Below are positions 18,329 to 27,367 of a DNA stretch of 64,000 bases, piece by piece (within the stretch, counting starts at the first letter, position 1; each line of letters opens with the position of its first letter). The position numbers and the translations under genes were made by a program. The stretch is from Planctomycetota bacterium. Lineage in GTDB: Bacteria; Planctomycetota; JAJSAM01. The stretch spans positions 1 to 64,000 of the forward strand of contig JAJSAM010000033.1 in NCBI GenBank assembly GCA_024274785.1. Reading direction: 5' to 3'. The notes beneath the pieces were generated by a model. The model searched no databases and was not told the DNA's origin. It worked only from the letters and a program-made list of their open reading frames with translations.

Positions 18329-18492
18329 GGGCTCGTCTGGAAATCAGTGCGACCATTGGACCGAGAGCGCCTCTGCTCCCGATCCGGAAAGACGCGAGGA
18401 GGGCGCAACCTTCCTGGTTTCAACCGATGAGCAACGCCGCTTTGCGAGATGCAGCGGCCCTCGAAAACAGCAGGTTCTTTCCAGGCGGGACC
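18329..18492 (-). repeat. Dispersed inverted-end repeat, copy 3 (reverse orientation)
   Basis: A 164-bp copy in the opposite orientation to copies 1, 2 and 4. It starts with GGGCTCGTCTGGAAAT, carries the complement of the core (CTGGTTTCAACC at about 18,413-18,424) and ends with TTCTTTCCAGGCGGGACC. Together with copy 2 it brackets the AddB/AddA genes as an inverted pair. It lies 140 bases upstream of jetA. Confidence 0.8.
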
Positions 18493-18632
18493 AAGGGCCT
18501 TTTCGATCCGATCCGCCTGACCCGGATCGGGACCGGGCCCTCATTCGGATTGCGCGCCCACCACCCGTTTCGACCCGGTCTCTGAAGTTCATGTCCCTGC
18601 CATCTGGTAGATTGTCCGCGGTTTGGGAGACA

Positions 18633-20198
18633 ATGGTTGAGGCCATGAGTGGACAGGGCGAAAGAGAGGTGTCGCGGGCTCATCTCGACACTTCGGCTGC
18701 GGACCGATACTCCGTTTTCCGGTTCATCGTGGCCGACAAGGCCGAGTTGTATCGCGAGGTCGTCGAGGTCTTTGCCCGGGCGAAGACCCGCTACCGGATT
18801 CAACTCCGCACGGAGGAGGTGGCGCGGGAACTTGCGGATGGCCGCGCGCGGCTCTCCGTCCCCGAGGAAGAGCTCGTCCCCACCCTCGACCAGCTCATGG
18901 AATGGGGAAACCTGAAGCGCACCCAGGACACCCGCGAGGTCGCGACGCTCGAGGAGTTCTACCGGCGCCGATCCCTCTACCAGCTCACGCCGGAAGGCGA
19001 GGAGGCGCACCGGGGCGTCGTCGGGCTCGAGGAGTTGCAGCACCGTAGCGGCGGACGACTCTCGGGGATCATGCTGCCCCGGATCGAGGAGAGGCTCGAG
19101 GCCCTCGGCCGGGAGCTCCGCCTTGCCTCCCCGGACCCGACGCGGCTCTACACCCTGCTCGGCGAGCTCCACGCGTACTCCTCCGACCTCGCCGAGAATG
19201 CCCGCCGCTTCATGGATCAGCTCACCGAGTCGCTGGAGTCGCTCGTCTCGACCGACGAAGCGTTCCTCGCCTACAAGAAAGCTGTTCTTCTCTACCTGGA
19301 GAGCTTCGTCGGGCTCCTGAACGAGCGTCAGCCGAGAATCATCGCCGCCATCCGGATGGTGGAACGTGAGGGTGCGGAGCGCATGGTCTCCCTCGCGGCC
19401 TCGGCCGACCAGGCCCCGTCGCCGGACGGGAGCGATCGCGGCCCCGTCCGGGAGCTGGCCGCGCGATGGCAGGCGCTGGCGAACTGGTTCTCGGGAGGAA
19501 CTCACCGGGCGGCGGAAGCGGAGCATCTGCGCGATGCCGCGCTCGAAGCTATCAACCGCATCTTCCGCGTCCTCGAGCATCTGAACGAGAAACGGTATCG
19601 CCGGGTCAATCGAGCCGCGGACTACATGTCATTGGCGAAGTGGTTCTCGGACTCCACGCAGGCAGAGGCGGAGGAGCTCTTCATGGCCGCGTTCGGCCTC
19701 TTTCCCGCCCGACACTTCGAGCTGGCCGCGGAGGATGAGGAAGTGGAGCGGGGAAGGAGCTTCTTCGCCGCCACTCCGGTCGAAGTAGCTCCCCAGTTGA
19801 GAAAGGCGGGCCGGCGGGGCGCCACGGGCCGGGTCGGCGCGGCCGCGGACTATTCGGAGGGGAAGCGGGCCGCACTGCAATCGATCTGGGACCAGGACCG
19901 GAAGATCGCCCGGGCCGAAGTCCGGTTCGCGGGCAGGACGATACGCCTCTCCGAGCTGGGTGAGGTCTCCCCCGACGAGCTCAGTCTGCTGCTCGACCTC
20001 CTCGACGCGTGCCTGAGAACCGGGATGGCGCCGGATCGGCCGGCATTGGCCTTCTCCGGGGGTGGCCGCCACGAGGTCCGACTCGACCTCCCCGACCAGG
20101 AAGCGATCGCCATCGTGCACTCGATCCGGGGCCGGCTCCGGCTGCCCGACTACGCGCTCACCCTGACCGTACGGGGCGCACCGGGAGAGGATCGATGA
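18633..20198 (+). CDS. jetA: Wadjet type II subunit JetA (DUF2397/TIGR02677-like)
   Basis: A 521-residue protein from the ATG at 18,633 (GGGAG a few bases upstream). ATGs at 18,591 and 18,645 are alternatives. Family features are the early DRYSVFRFIVADKAELYRE segment, a winged-helix-like N-terminal third, a helical middle with ANWFSGGTHRAAEAEHLR, the RVNRAADYMSLAKWF segment and a C-terminal domain. In Wadjet, JetA acts as the kleisin of an SMC-like complex, bridging JetC and JetB. The complex recognises and cuts small circular DNA such as plasmids. It is the first gene of a tightly overlapping four-gene operon in the canonical order A-B-C-D. The assignment rests on family memory plus the unmistakable gene order. 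Confidence 0.9.
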   Translation: MVEAMSGQGEREVSRAHLDTSAADRYSVFRFIVADKAELYREVVEVFARAKTRYRIQLRTEEVARELADGRARLSVPEEELVPTLDQLMEWGNLKRTQDTREVATLEEFYRRRSLYQLTPEGEEAHRGVVGLEELQHRSGGRLSGIMLPRIEERLEALGRELRLASPDPTRLYTLLGELHAYSSDLAENARRFMDQLTESLESLVSTDEAFLAYKKAVLLYLESFVGLLNERQPRIIAAIRMVEREGAERMVSLAASADQAPSPDGSDRGPVRELAARWQALANWFSGGTHRAAEAEHLRDAALEAINRIFRVLEHLNEKRYRRVNRAADYMSLAKWFSDSTQAEAEELFMAAFGLFPARHFELAAEDEEVERGRSFFAATPVEVAPQLRKAGRRGATGRVGAAADYSEGKRAALQSIWDQDRKIARAEVRFAGRTIRLSELGEVSPDELSLLLDLLDACLRTGMAPDRPALAFSGGGRHEVRLDLPDQEAIAIVHSIRGRLRLPDYALTLTVRGAPGEDR

Positions 20199-21448
20199 TC
20201 GATCGGGCGAACGGGGGCAGCGCGCTTTCGAGTCGTCTTGACGATCGCGAAATGACGGAGATCAGAGACGCCGTCACCGCCCTGCTGCGTCGCCCGCTCC
20301 TGACCTTCGAGGCCGCACCGGTCGAGTTCCCGAAGGTCCGCCGGCACCAGACCAGCCTGAAGGAGTGGTTCGCGGAGGAACTCGGCTACCGCCTGATCGT
20401 GGATTCGGAATTCGCGCGGCTCCTGAAGGTCCCTCCGCCGGTCACCGGAGCGAACCGGGTGCTCACCACGCCGTCGGGAGCGCCTTTCACCTCGCTGCAC
20501 TATGCGCTGTTCTGTCTCGTGCTCGCCGTCCTCGAACGATCCGGGGACCAGACCACCCTCGAGGCCATCGCGAAAGACCTTCAGCTTCGCGTGGCCGAAA
20601 TCGAAGGTTTCTTCCTCGACTTCGACCGGGCGGCCCATCGCCGGGCCTTCGTTCAGGCGGTGCGAACCCTCGTGGATCTGACCGTCCTTCGGCTCCTCGA
20701 CGGGGACGAGGAGCGATTCGCCCGGGGAGAGAAGGGGGGTGACGCCCTCTATCGGGTGGAGCATCGTCGCCGGGCCTGCCTCCTCTCCTGTGGAACTTCT
20801 CCCTCCGCGGCGGAGAGCCCCGCGGACCTGACCCGCGAGGAGTATCCCCCCACCGCGGAAGGCGGCACGCGCCGCCACCGCCACCGGATCATGCGTATGT
20901 TGGTGGAGGAGCCGGTCCTCTACCTCGAAGACCTGAGCGAAGACGAGCGGCTCTACCTCCGCAGGCAGCGCTCCCGGGTGGAAGACCACCTCGACCGCGT
21001 CTGCGGTCTGGAGATCGAGGTTCGAGCGGAGGGCATCGTGCCGGTGGATGTCTCGGGCCGGGCCGGGGCCGGATCCTTCCCCGCGTCGGGGACCGTCTCG
21101 CACGCCGCCCTGCTGCTGGTGGAGGCGCTCTGCCGTCGTGCGCGCGGGGCCGGCGGAAGCGGGGAGAAAGCCGCCGGAGGTCCACCGCGGGACGCCGGGT
21201 TCGTCCCGATGTCCGATACCGAGGCCGCGGTCACGCTCGCGGAGCTTTCCGAGGAGTACGGGAAGTGGTGGCGGGCCGACGCGCGGGAGGAGGGGGGGGC
21301 GGCGCGGCTTGCGGCCGAGGCCCTCGAGTTGCTGGCCGCCTTCCGGCTGGTGGCCCGGCGCGAGGGTGGCGTGGTGCCGCTGCCGGCCATCGCCCGGTTC
21401 GTTCCCACGGCCCCCGAGGCCGGGCCGGAGCGGGAGGAGGAGCGATGA
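20195..21448 (+). CDS. jetB: Wadjet type II subunit JetB (DUF2398/TIGR02678-like)
   Basis: A 417-residue protein whose ATG at 20,195 overlaps the jetA stop by four bases (ATGA). It begins with a charged helix, then EIRDAVTALLRRPLLT and LKEWFAEELGYRLIVDSEFARL, typical of the DUF2398 family. A winged-helix-rich body follows (about residues 90-200, with SLHYALFCLVLAVLERSGDQ). The C-terminal half has GTVSHAALLLVEALC and a long acidic/arginine-rich end. JetB is the KITE-type dimer subunit that binds the JetA kleisin and helps regulate the JetC ATPase. Length and order fit the type II system. Confidence 0.88.
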   Translation: MIDRANGGSALSSRLDDREMTEIRDAVTALLRRPLLTFEAAPVEFPKVRRHQTSLKEWFAEELGYRLIVDSEFARLLKVPPPVTGANRVLTTPSGAPFTSLHYALFCLVLAVLERSGDQTTLEAIAKDLQLRVAEIEGFFLDFDRAAHRRAFVQAVRTLVDLTVLRLLDGDEERFARGEKGGDALYRVEHRRRACLLSCGTSPSAAESPADLTREEYPPTAEGGTRRHRHRIMRMLVEEPVLYLEDLSEDERLYLRRQRSRVEDHLDRVCGLEIEVRAEGIVPVDVSGRAGAGSFPASGTVSHAALLLVEALCRRARGAGGSGEKAAGGPPRDAGFVPMSDTEAAVTLAELSEEYGKWWRADAREEGGAARLAAEALELLAAFRLVARREGGVVPLPAIARFVPTAPEAGPEREEER

Positions 21449-24400
21449 CTCTCATCACGGTTGGGGCGGAAGCGCGCCCCTCTCCCCATCGGCCCACGCC
21501 GGCCAGCACCCGGTTCCAGCCGCTTCGGGCGGGCCTGCTCAATCTGTGGGAGTACGACGACCAGGAGTTCTGGTTCGAGGGCGGCCGGCTCATCCTCCGG
21601 GGCGGTAACGAGGCCGGCAAGTCGAAGGCGCTCGAGATGCTCCTGCCGTTTCTGTTCGACGCGGACCTCCGTCCCCACCGGCTCGACCCCTTCGGCGAAA
21701 AGGCGAAGACGATGCACTGGAACCTCGTGGGCTTCCAGGAGGACCGCAAGAGTGCCATCGGCTACACCTGGCTCGAGTTCGGTCGGCTCGAAGCGGACCG
21801 GCCGGTGTTTCTCACGATCGGCGCCGGCATGCGCGCGACCCTCGGTTCGAAACGGGTCCAATCCTGGTTCTTCGTCACGCCGCAGCGGATGGGAGAGGAG
21901 TTGGTCCTGACCGACGGCAGGATCCCCCTCACGAAGAAGCTCCTGGCGGAGAGGCTTCAGGAGAAGGGCCGGGTTTTCGAGCACGCCACCGAGTACCGGG
22001 GCACGGTGGACCGGGAGCTGTTCGGATTGGGGGAGGAGCGATACGCCGCGCTCGTGCATCTCCTGCTCAGACTCCGTCGCCCGCACCTCTCGTCGAAGCT
22101 CGATCCCGCCGCCCTTTCCGCACTCCTTCGCGAGAGCCTGCCCCCGTTGGACGCCGGCAAGGTGGAGCGGCTGGCGGAGGCTTTCGAACGTCTGGAAGAT
22201 GAGGCGCGGCAGATCGAGGAGTTGTCCGCATCGCACCGGGTTCTCGGTTCGTTCCTCGAGGGCTACACGACCTACTCCAGGCAGCGGGCGCGGGTTCGCG
22301 CAGGCCAGGTCCGGACCGCCTTCACCCGGCTCGACGGGGTGACCAGGCGAGTGAGGGAGGCCACGCGCAACAAGGATGAGGCGGAGCAGCGGCTTCGTGA
22401 GCTGGCGGACCTCCGGGTGAAGGCGGAGCAGGAGTATGCCCGCCTCGGCGGAGTCCTCCGGGCACTCGAGGAGTCCGATGAGATGCGCGCCGCGGGCCGC
22501 CTGGCGCAACTCCGGAACCAGACCGGGCGCGACCGGGGCGCCGCCGCGGAGGCCCTGGAGAGAGCGCGGGAACTCGGGGCGGACCTCACGAAGGCCGGGG
22601 AGGCGGCGGTGCGGGCCGAGGAGAAGTCCCGGAACGCAAAACGGGAGGCGGAGAGCGCAGCGCACCGGGCCGTGGAAAAGGCGAAGATCGCAGGGATGCT
22701 CGAGCGCCACGAGGTCCACGCCGAGGCCTTCGACTCGGACCCGCAACAGGCGCGCCGCGCACTGGACACCGCGGTCGCCTCGCGCCTTCTCGAGGTGAAG
22801 CGGTTGCGCGACCTGGAGGGTCTCCTCGCCGAAGCGGAAGCCGCTCTCAGCCGGGCCCGGGGGCGCATGCAGGATGCGGCGGAGCGGGAGGAACGCGCGA
22901 GCGAGGCCGTCGTTGCGGCGAAAACGTTGCGCGACCAGGTGGAGGGGGAACTCGGCGAAGCCATCGCTTCATGGGTCGACGCCCTCCCCATCGAGGTTCC
23001 CGAGAGTGCGGCCGAGGAGATCTTCCAGGAGGCGGTGCGCCGGGTCGCCGGGGAGGAGCCGGTTCGCTCCCTCCCCGAGGCCATCGTCCGCCCTGGAATG
23101 GAGACCGCGGAGAAGAGCCTCGCCGAGCACCGCGACCGCTTGCGGGATGCGGAGAAGAGACGGGATGAGCTGGTCCTGGAGCGGGAAACCGTCCTCCTGG
23201 CGCGTGAGGAAGGTCCCCCCCATCGTCCCGGCCGATCCCCGGACCGGGAGGCTCTCCCGGGCGAAGCGCTCTGGAAACTATGCGACTTCGCTGCGGGCGT
23301 CCGTGAAGAGGTGAAGGCGCGGGTGGAGGCCGCACTCGAGGCGTCGGGTCTGCTCGACGCCCGGATTCTGCCGGAAGGGCGGCTTCTGGATCCCGACACC
23401 CTCGACTTCGTGATCCAGGGCGACGCCCCGGCCACGGGCCGCACGCTTTCCGACCTGCTCGTTCCGGTGCCGACCGGGGCTGTGGCCGAGCCGGCGATCC
23501 GCCGCGCTCTCGAGCTCGTCGCGGTCGCGCCGGAGAACGGTCCGGAGCCGGAACCTGAGAGTAGCGCCTGGATCGGCCTCGACGGCGCCTGGCGGATCGG
23601 CCCGCTTCAGGGTCGCTGGTCGAAAGAGAACGCGGAGCATGTGGGCGCGGGCGCCCGGGAGCAGGCGCGCCGGCGCCGAATTGCGATCCTCGATGCCCTG
23701 ATCGAGGAGGCCGCCCGGGAAATCCGGGAGCATCTCGCGAGCGTGGACCGGATGCGACAGCACGTGTCGGACATCCGCAACGCGTTGTCGCGCTTCCCGT
23801 CCGTTTCGGCCCTGGTTCAGGCCAGGACGTCCCTGCGGGAGCGGGAGCGGATTTCCGCGGAAGCGCAGCGGGAGAAGGTCGAAGCGGAGCGGACGTTCCT
23901 GGCCTCTCGGGAGAGGCGGGACGCCGCGCAGGGCACCCTCACCCGGGAGGCCGCCCGGTTGGGGATGGCCGACCGGCTCGGCGCCCTCGAGGATCTCCGG
24001 GAGGATATCCGGGAGTACAAGAGTGCGGTGGCGAGGCTCGAGTCGGAATCCCGGTTCGCGCGCTCGGCCCGGCAGACCGCGGCGGAGCGGGGGGACGCCA
24101 GGCGTGAGGCCGAGCGCCGGAAGATCGGGCAGGACCGGCGGGTCGAGGACGCGTTGAAGACGGCGGAGGCGAGCCGGGCCGAGGCCGAGGAGCTTCAGGC
24201 GAGGGAAGGGAAAAGCGTCGCGGAGGTGCTGAAGCGCCGGGATGAGGCCCGCGGGAGACGCGACGACGTTGCGCGGTCACTGAAGGACAACGAGGACGAA
24301 AGGGCCGCGGCCGAGAGATGCGCGGGAGCGGCGGAGACCGCGCTCTCTGCCTCGAAGACCGAGCGGGGTCAGAGAGAGGAGGAGCGGGACGGGGCCGTCG

Positions 24401-25533
24401 CCTCGCTCGAGCGACTCGCGCAGACCGAGATTCTGACGCTCGCCCTTGGCGACGAGAAAGCCGGCCCCTCCTCATTGGGGCTGACGGCCGCCCTCGAACT
24501 GGCCCGGAGGATCGAAGCCGTGACCTCGACGGAGGGGATCCTCCCGGTGGATCTGGACCGGGGCGACAATCTCTGCAATGCGGGCTTCGGCCGCCTGCAG
24601 ACGGAGCTGACCGTGGAGTACCGACCGGAGCGGAGCCGGATCGACGGGCTGCTGGTCGTCACCGTTCAGCACCTCGGCAGCCCCCATCGCGCGGGGGCCC
24701 TCAAGGCCAGGCTCGAAGAGGAGATCGCGAAGCGCAGAACGTTGCTCGACAAGGACGAACGCGAGGTGATCGAGAAGCACCTGCTCGCTGAACTCGGGCA
24801 CCATCTCCAGGAGCGAACCGCCGCGGGACGCAGGCTGGTGGAGGAGATGAATCGGGAATTGGCGGAGCACCGGACGAATTCCGGCCAGCGAATTCGCCTG
24901 GTCTGGTCTCCGGCGGCGGAGACCGGGGACGGCGTCAAACAGGCGGTCGAACTGCTCAGAAAGGACGTCCGGCTCCTTTCCGCGCAGGAGAAGGCCGCGC
25001 TCGTGAGGTTCCTCAGGGAGCGTATCCAGGATGGCCGCGATTCCGAGGACGCCGGGTCGAATGCGGAGCGGGTCGGGCGGGCGCTGGACTACCGGGGCTG
25101 GCACGAATTCAAGATGTACATCGATGCGAACGGCGGGTCGCGGCAGTTGAGCCGGAAGTTCCACGCGACGGGGTCCGGCGGTTCACGAGCCCTCCTCGTC
25201 CACCTCCCACTTTTCGCGGCGGCGGCGGCGCACTATCGCTCAGCTCGAGCGGAGGCCCCGCATCTCGTCCTGCTCGACGAGGCGTTCGCGGGCATCGACG
25301 CGGACCAGCGGGGCAGCCTGATGGGACTGCTGGTGGCGTTCGACCTCGACTTCATGATGACCAACCACGAGGAGTGGGGCTGTTACGCGGAGTTGCCGTC
25401 CGTGGCGACCTACCACCTGCGCAGGCATCCCGGACGGCCGGGGGTGGCCGCGGTCCGCTTCGTGTGGAACGGAACCGAGCGCAAGGAAGACGATCCGCAC
25501 CTTCGCGAGAAGACCGGGGAGTTCGACTGGTAA
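21445..25533 (+). CDS. jetC: Wadjet type II SMC-like ATPase JetC (TIGR02680-like)
   Basis: A 1362-residue protein; its ATG at 21,445 overlaps the jetB stop by four bases. The N-terminus has the ATPase head with Walker A GGNEAGKSKA (K59). A long Ala/Arg/Glu-rich coiled coil follows (about 280-560 and 760-1000), with a hinge-like globular part between (about 570-740). The C-terminal head carries the signature region GSGGSRALLVHLPLF and Walker B HLVLLDEAFAGID (D1278-E1279). This MukB-like motor extrudes DNA loops, which lets the complex sense small circular DNA before JetD cuts. The length matches known type II JetC proteins, and nothing is missing. Confidence 0.93.
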   Translation: MTLITVGAEARPSPHRPTPASTRFQPLRAGLLNLWEYDDQEFWFEGGRLILRGGNEAGKSKALEMLLPFLFDADLRPHRLDPFGEKAKTMHWNLVGFQEDRKSAIGYTWLEFGRLEADRPVFLTIGAGMRATLGSKRVQSWFFVTPQRMGEELVLTDGRIPLTKKLLAERLQEKGRVFEHATEYRGTVDRELFGLGEERYAALVHLLLRLRRPHLSSKLDPAALSALLRESLPPLDAGKVERLAEAFERLEDEARQIEELSASHRVLGSFLEGYTTYSRQRARVRAGQVRTAFTRLDGVTRRVREATRNKDEAEQRLRELADLRVKAEQEYARLGGVLRALEESDEMRAAGRLAQLRNQTGRDRGAAAEALERARELGADLTKAGEAAVRAEEKSRNAKREAESAAHRAVEKAKIAGMLERHEVHAEAFDSDPQQARRALDTAVASRLLEVKRLRDLEGLLAEAEAALSRARGRMQDAAEREERASEAVVAAKTLRDQVEGELGEAIASWVDALPIEVPESAAEEIFQEAVRRVAGEEPVRSLPEAIVRPGMETAEKSLAEHRDRLRDAEKRRDELVLERETVLLAREEGPPHRPGRSPDREALPGEALWKLCDFAAGVREEVKARVEAALEASGLLDARILPEGRLLDPDTLDFVIQGDAPATGRTLSDLLVPVPTGAVAEPAIRRALELVAVAPENGPEPEPESSAWIGLDGAWRIGPLQGRWSKENAEHVGAGAREQARRRRIAILDALIEEAAREIREHLASVDRMRQHVSDIRNALSRFPSVSALVQARTSLRERERISAEAQREKVEAERTFLASRERRDAAQGTLTREAARLGMADRLGALEDLREDIREYKSAVARLESESRFARSARQTAAERGDARREAERRKIGQDRRVEDALKTAEASRAEAEELQAREGKSVAEVLKRRDEARGRRDDVARSLKDNEDERAAAERCAGAAETALSASKTERGQREEERDGAVASLERLAQTEILTLALGDEKAGPSSLGLTAALELARRIEAVTSTEGILPVDLDRGDNLCNAGFGRLQTELTVEYRPERSRIDGLLVVTVQHLGSPHRAGALKARLEEEIAKRRTLLDKDEREVIEKHLLAELGHHLQERTAAGRRLVEEMNRELAEHRTNSGQRIRLVWSPAAETGDGVKQAVELLRKDVRLLSAQEKAALVRFLRERIQDGRDSEDAGSNAERVGRALDYRGWHEFKMYIDANGGSRQLSRKFHATGSGGSRALLVHLPLFAAAAAHYRSARAEAPHLVLLDEAFAGIDADQRGSLMGLLVAFDLDFMMTNHEEWGCYAELPSVATYHLRRHPGRPGVAAVRFVWNGTERKEDDPHLREKTGEFDW

Positions 25534-26801
25534 TGGAGCGTTTCACTCTCTCGGACCTGGCGTGCGATCCGGCGCTGCGCCGCTTCCTCCGGCGGGCTCG
25601 CCGCCGGCTCGAGGAGACGGGTGGAAAACTGGAGGGCGTCTCCGTCTCGCTCCCCGACCCGACCGATGAGGAGCGTTGCCGGATCGAGCTCGTCCTCGGC
25701 GTCGTCAAGCGCGGGAAGGGCCTTCGGATCCCGCTGGATCGAACGGATGCGGCGCTGCGAAACTCCTCGCTCGGCGCCGGTCTGATCGAGTTGTTGGAGG
25801 AGGCGGGGGGGCCGCTTCGGAATCGCCCGCGGGAGAGGGATGCCGAGCGCCGCGCCGCGGACGGGTTCTGGGGTGATGCCGCGGCCCACCCGGCTGTCCT
25901 GAAGCACCCGGCCCTGGTGGAGTGGCTCGAGAAGATCAGGTCCTCGGGCCGGATCCGGCGCCTCGGAGGAGGGGAGCCGACGGATCCCGTTCTCGGCCAG
26001 GCGCTCGCGGTCCTTGCGGCGCTCCCCGCGGCGCGCGTGGACCGGGCTGTGCTGGCCGCCGATCTCTTCGGAGACGCGCACGCGCTCGACGACGATCGCC
26101 CGGTGGCGCGGCTCGTTCTCTCCGCTCTCGAGCACCTTTCGCGCGAGGGCGCGGCAAGCAGCGTGGATACGTCCAGAGCTGGCGGACGCCGCGCCCTGTG
26201 GGAGGACCACGGGGTCTGGTCCGACGCCATCTCGAGCACCGTGCTGCTCCTCAGGCTTTCGCCGCGGATCGACAGCCCCCTCACGCAGAGTCTGGCGGGC
26301 CTGTCCGCATCGGGTCTGGTGATCCCGGTGACGTTGAGCATGCTCGCCACGCAGACCTTTCGCTGGCCTCCTCTGCCGGAAGTCTTCATTACCGAAAACC
26401 CCACGGTGCCGGGTGTGGCGTCCCGTCGGCTCGGCGAGCGGTGCCCCCCGATGGTCTGCGTAAGCGGGATGCCCACTCTCGCGGCGCGACGGCTCCTCAC
26501 CGGACTTCGGGAGGCGGGCATCCGTCTCCGCTATCACGGCGATTTCGGTGCCGGCGGCATCCGCATCGGAAACATCGTCATCGGCGAGCACGGCGCAGAG
26601 CCCTGGCGCTTTGGCACCGAGGACTACGAGCAGGCCCTCGCCACGTGCGACCGGGGAGCGAGGATCACTTCCCCGATTCCCGATGCGGTGTGGGACGAGC
26701 ACCTCACCCCGGCGCTCCGCAGGTCGAGCCAGGAGATCCAGGAAGAGCAGGTCCTCCGCACTCTCCTCCTGGACCTGGAAAACGCCGAACCGGTCGCCTG
26801 A
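25533..26801 (+). CDS. jetD: Wadjet type II nuclease subunit JetD (DUF2399/TIGR02679-like)
   Basis: A 422-residue protein; its ATG at 25,533 shares one base with the jetC stop (TAATG). The N-terminal part is an arm for binding the complex. The C-terminal part (about residue 275 on) is the Toprim-type nuclease domain, with E288 in ITENPTVPG and RYHGDFGAGGIRIGN around D337. In most relatives I recall, this loop reads GDFDWPG, giving the DxD metal pair; here the second Asp is Gly339. PWRFGTEDYEQAL follows as in the family. JetD cleaves DNA held by the JetABC complex. The missing acid could mean weakened or lost cutting, or a local shift of the ligand. Confidence 0.88.
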   Translation: MERFTLSDLACDPALRRFLRRARRRLEETGGKLEGVSVSLPDPTDEERCRIELVLGVVKRGKGLRIPLDRTDAALRNSSLGAGLIELLEEAGGPLRNRPRERDAERRAADGFWGDAAAHPAVLKHPALVEWLEKIRSSGRIRRLGGGEPTDPVLGQALAVLAALPAARVDRAVLAADLFGDAHALDDDRPVARLVLSALEHLSREGAASSVDTSRAGGRRALWEDHGVWSDAISSTVLLLRLSPRIDSPLTQSLAGLSASGLVIPVTLSMLATQTFRWPPLPEVFITENPTVPGVASRRLGERCPPMVCVSGMPTLAARRLLTGLREAGIRLRYHGDFGAGGIRIGNIVIGEHGAEPWRFGTEDYEQALATCDRGARITSPIPDAVWDEHLTPALRRSSQEIQEEQVLRTLLLDLENAEPVA

Positions 26802-27367
26802 CCACCGCATCGGTAGTCAACGCGAGGGGTATCTGCGCCGCTTGGGGACCTGCACGGACTTTCGGAGGGCGGTGCTCCGTCGCCGCCGCGCTGATCCCGA
26901 AGGCGCTCGCCCAGGGCCCTGCGCGGTCGACACGGAGATCGACCCTCCAATTCTTGATTCGCAGCCCTTTCGGTCATGTGCGCCCGCCCCCGCATCCCAC
27001 CCAAAGCCGAGATTCGAGCGGAGCGAGCATCGATGCGTCCCCGGTCGTCCGCACCAGAGGCGAACAGCGAAGCGCCTTCGCCCGCCCCCGCATCCCACCC
27101 AAAGCCGAGATTCGAGCGGAGCGAGCATCGAGGCGTCCCCGGTCGTCCGCACCAGAGGCGAACAGCGAAGCGCCTTCGCCCGCCCCCGCACCCCACCCAA
27201 AGCCGAGATTCGAGCGGAGCGAGCATCGAGGCGTGTGGTGGTGTTCGCGAGGTTCCTTCTCCGGGGTCCGCTTCCGGCGTCAGCGTGTAGGGGGAGGTGC
27301 GCGCGGAGCGGAGCGAGCACGTGCCGTGGGGGACCACGGTCCCCCTGGGTGATGCACCGGGAGGAAT
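26802..27367. other. Structured non-coding region downstream of Wadjet
   Basis: No gene is supported. Besides the 98-bp tandem repeat listed separately, it includes a perfect 8-bp hairpin at 27,327-27,344 (GGGGGACC, 2-base loop, GGTCCCCC) and a GAGCGGAGCGAGCA motif at about 27,304-27,318. That motif is also part of the tandem repeat unit. The 180 bases right after jetD show nothing recognisable. Confidence 0.5.
26981..27234. repeat. 98-bp tandem repeat, about 2.6 copies
   Basis: The block starting CGCCCGCCCCCGCATCCCAC recurs at 26,981, 27,079 and 27,177, a period of exactly 98 bases, with only a few mismatches. The third copy stops after about 58 bases. Each unit includes a self-complementary segment, GAGATTCGAGCGGAGCGAG, followed by CATCGA. 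A close reverse-complement relative (CGATTCTCGCTTCGCTCGAA) lies near 61,578. All frames through the array are open only because the unit is G+C-rich; I see no coding signal. Confidence 0.85.

Noticed and set aside
11911..18492. Typical IS element with its own transposase around addBA
   Set aside because: The repeats flanking the cassette are short and non-coding, and no transposase ORF is inside or beside them. Only a repeat-bracketed cassette can be claimed.
26981..27234. CRISPR array
   Set aside because: The repeats are head to tail with no unique spacers and a 98-base period, and no cas genes are present.
26959..27290. Short open frames running through the 98-bp tandem array
   Set aside because: The open frames come from the G+C-rich repeat unit itself, no ribosome site precedes them, and the encoded repeat resembles no protein repeat.
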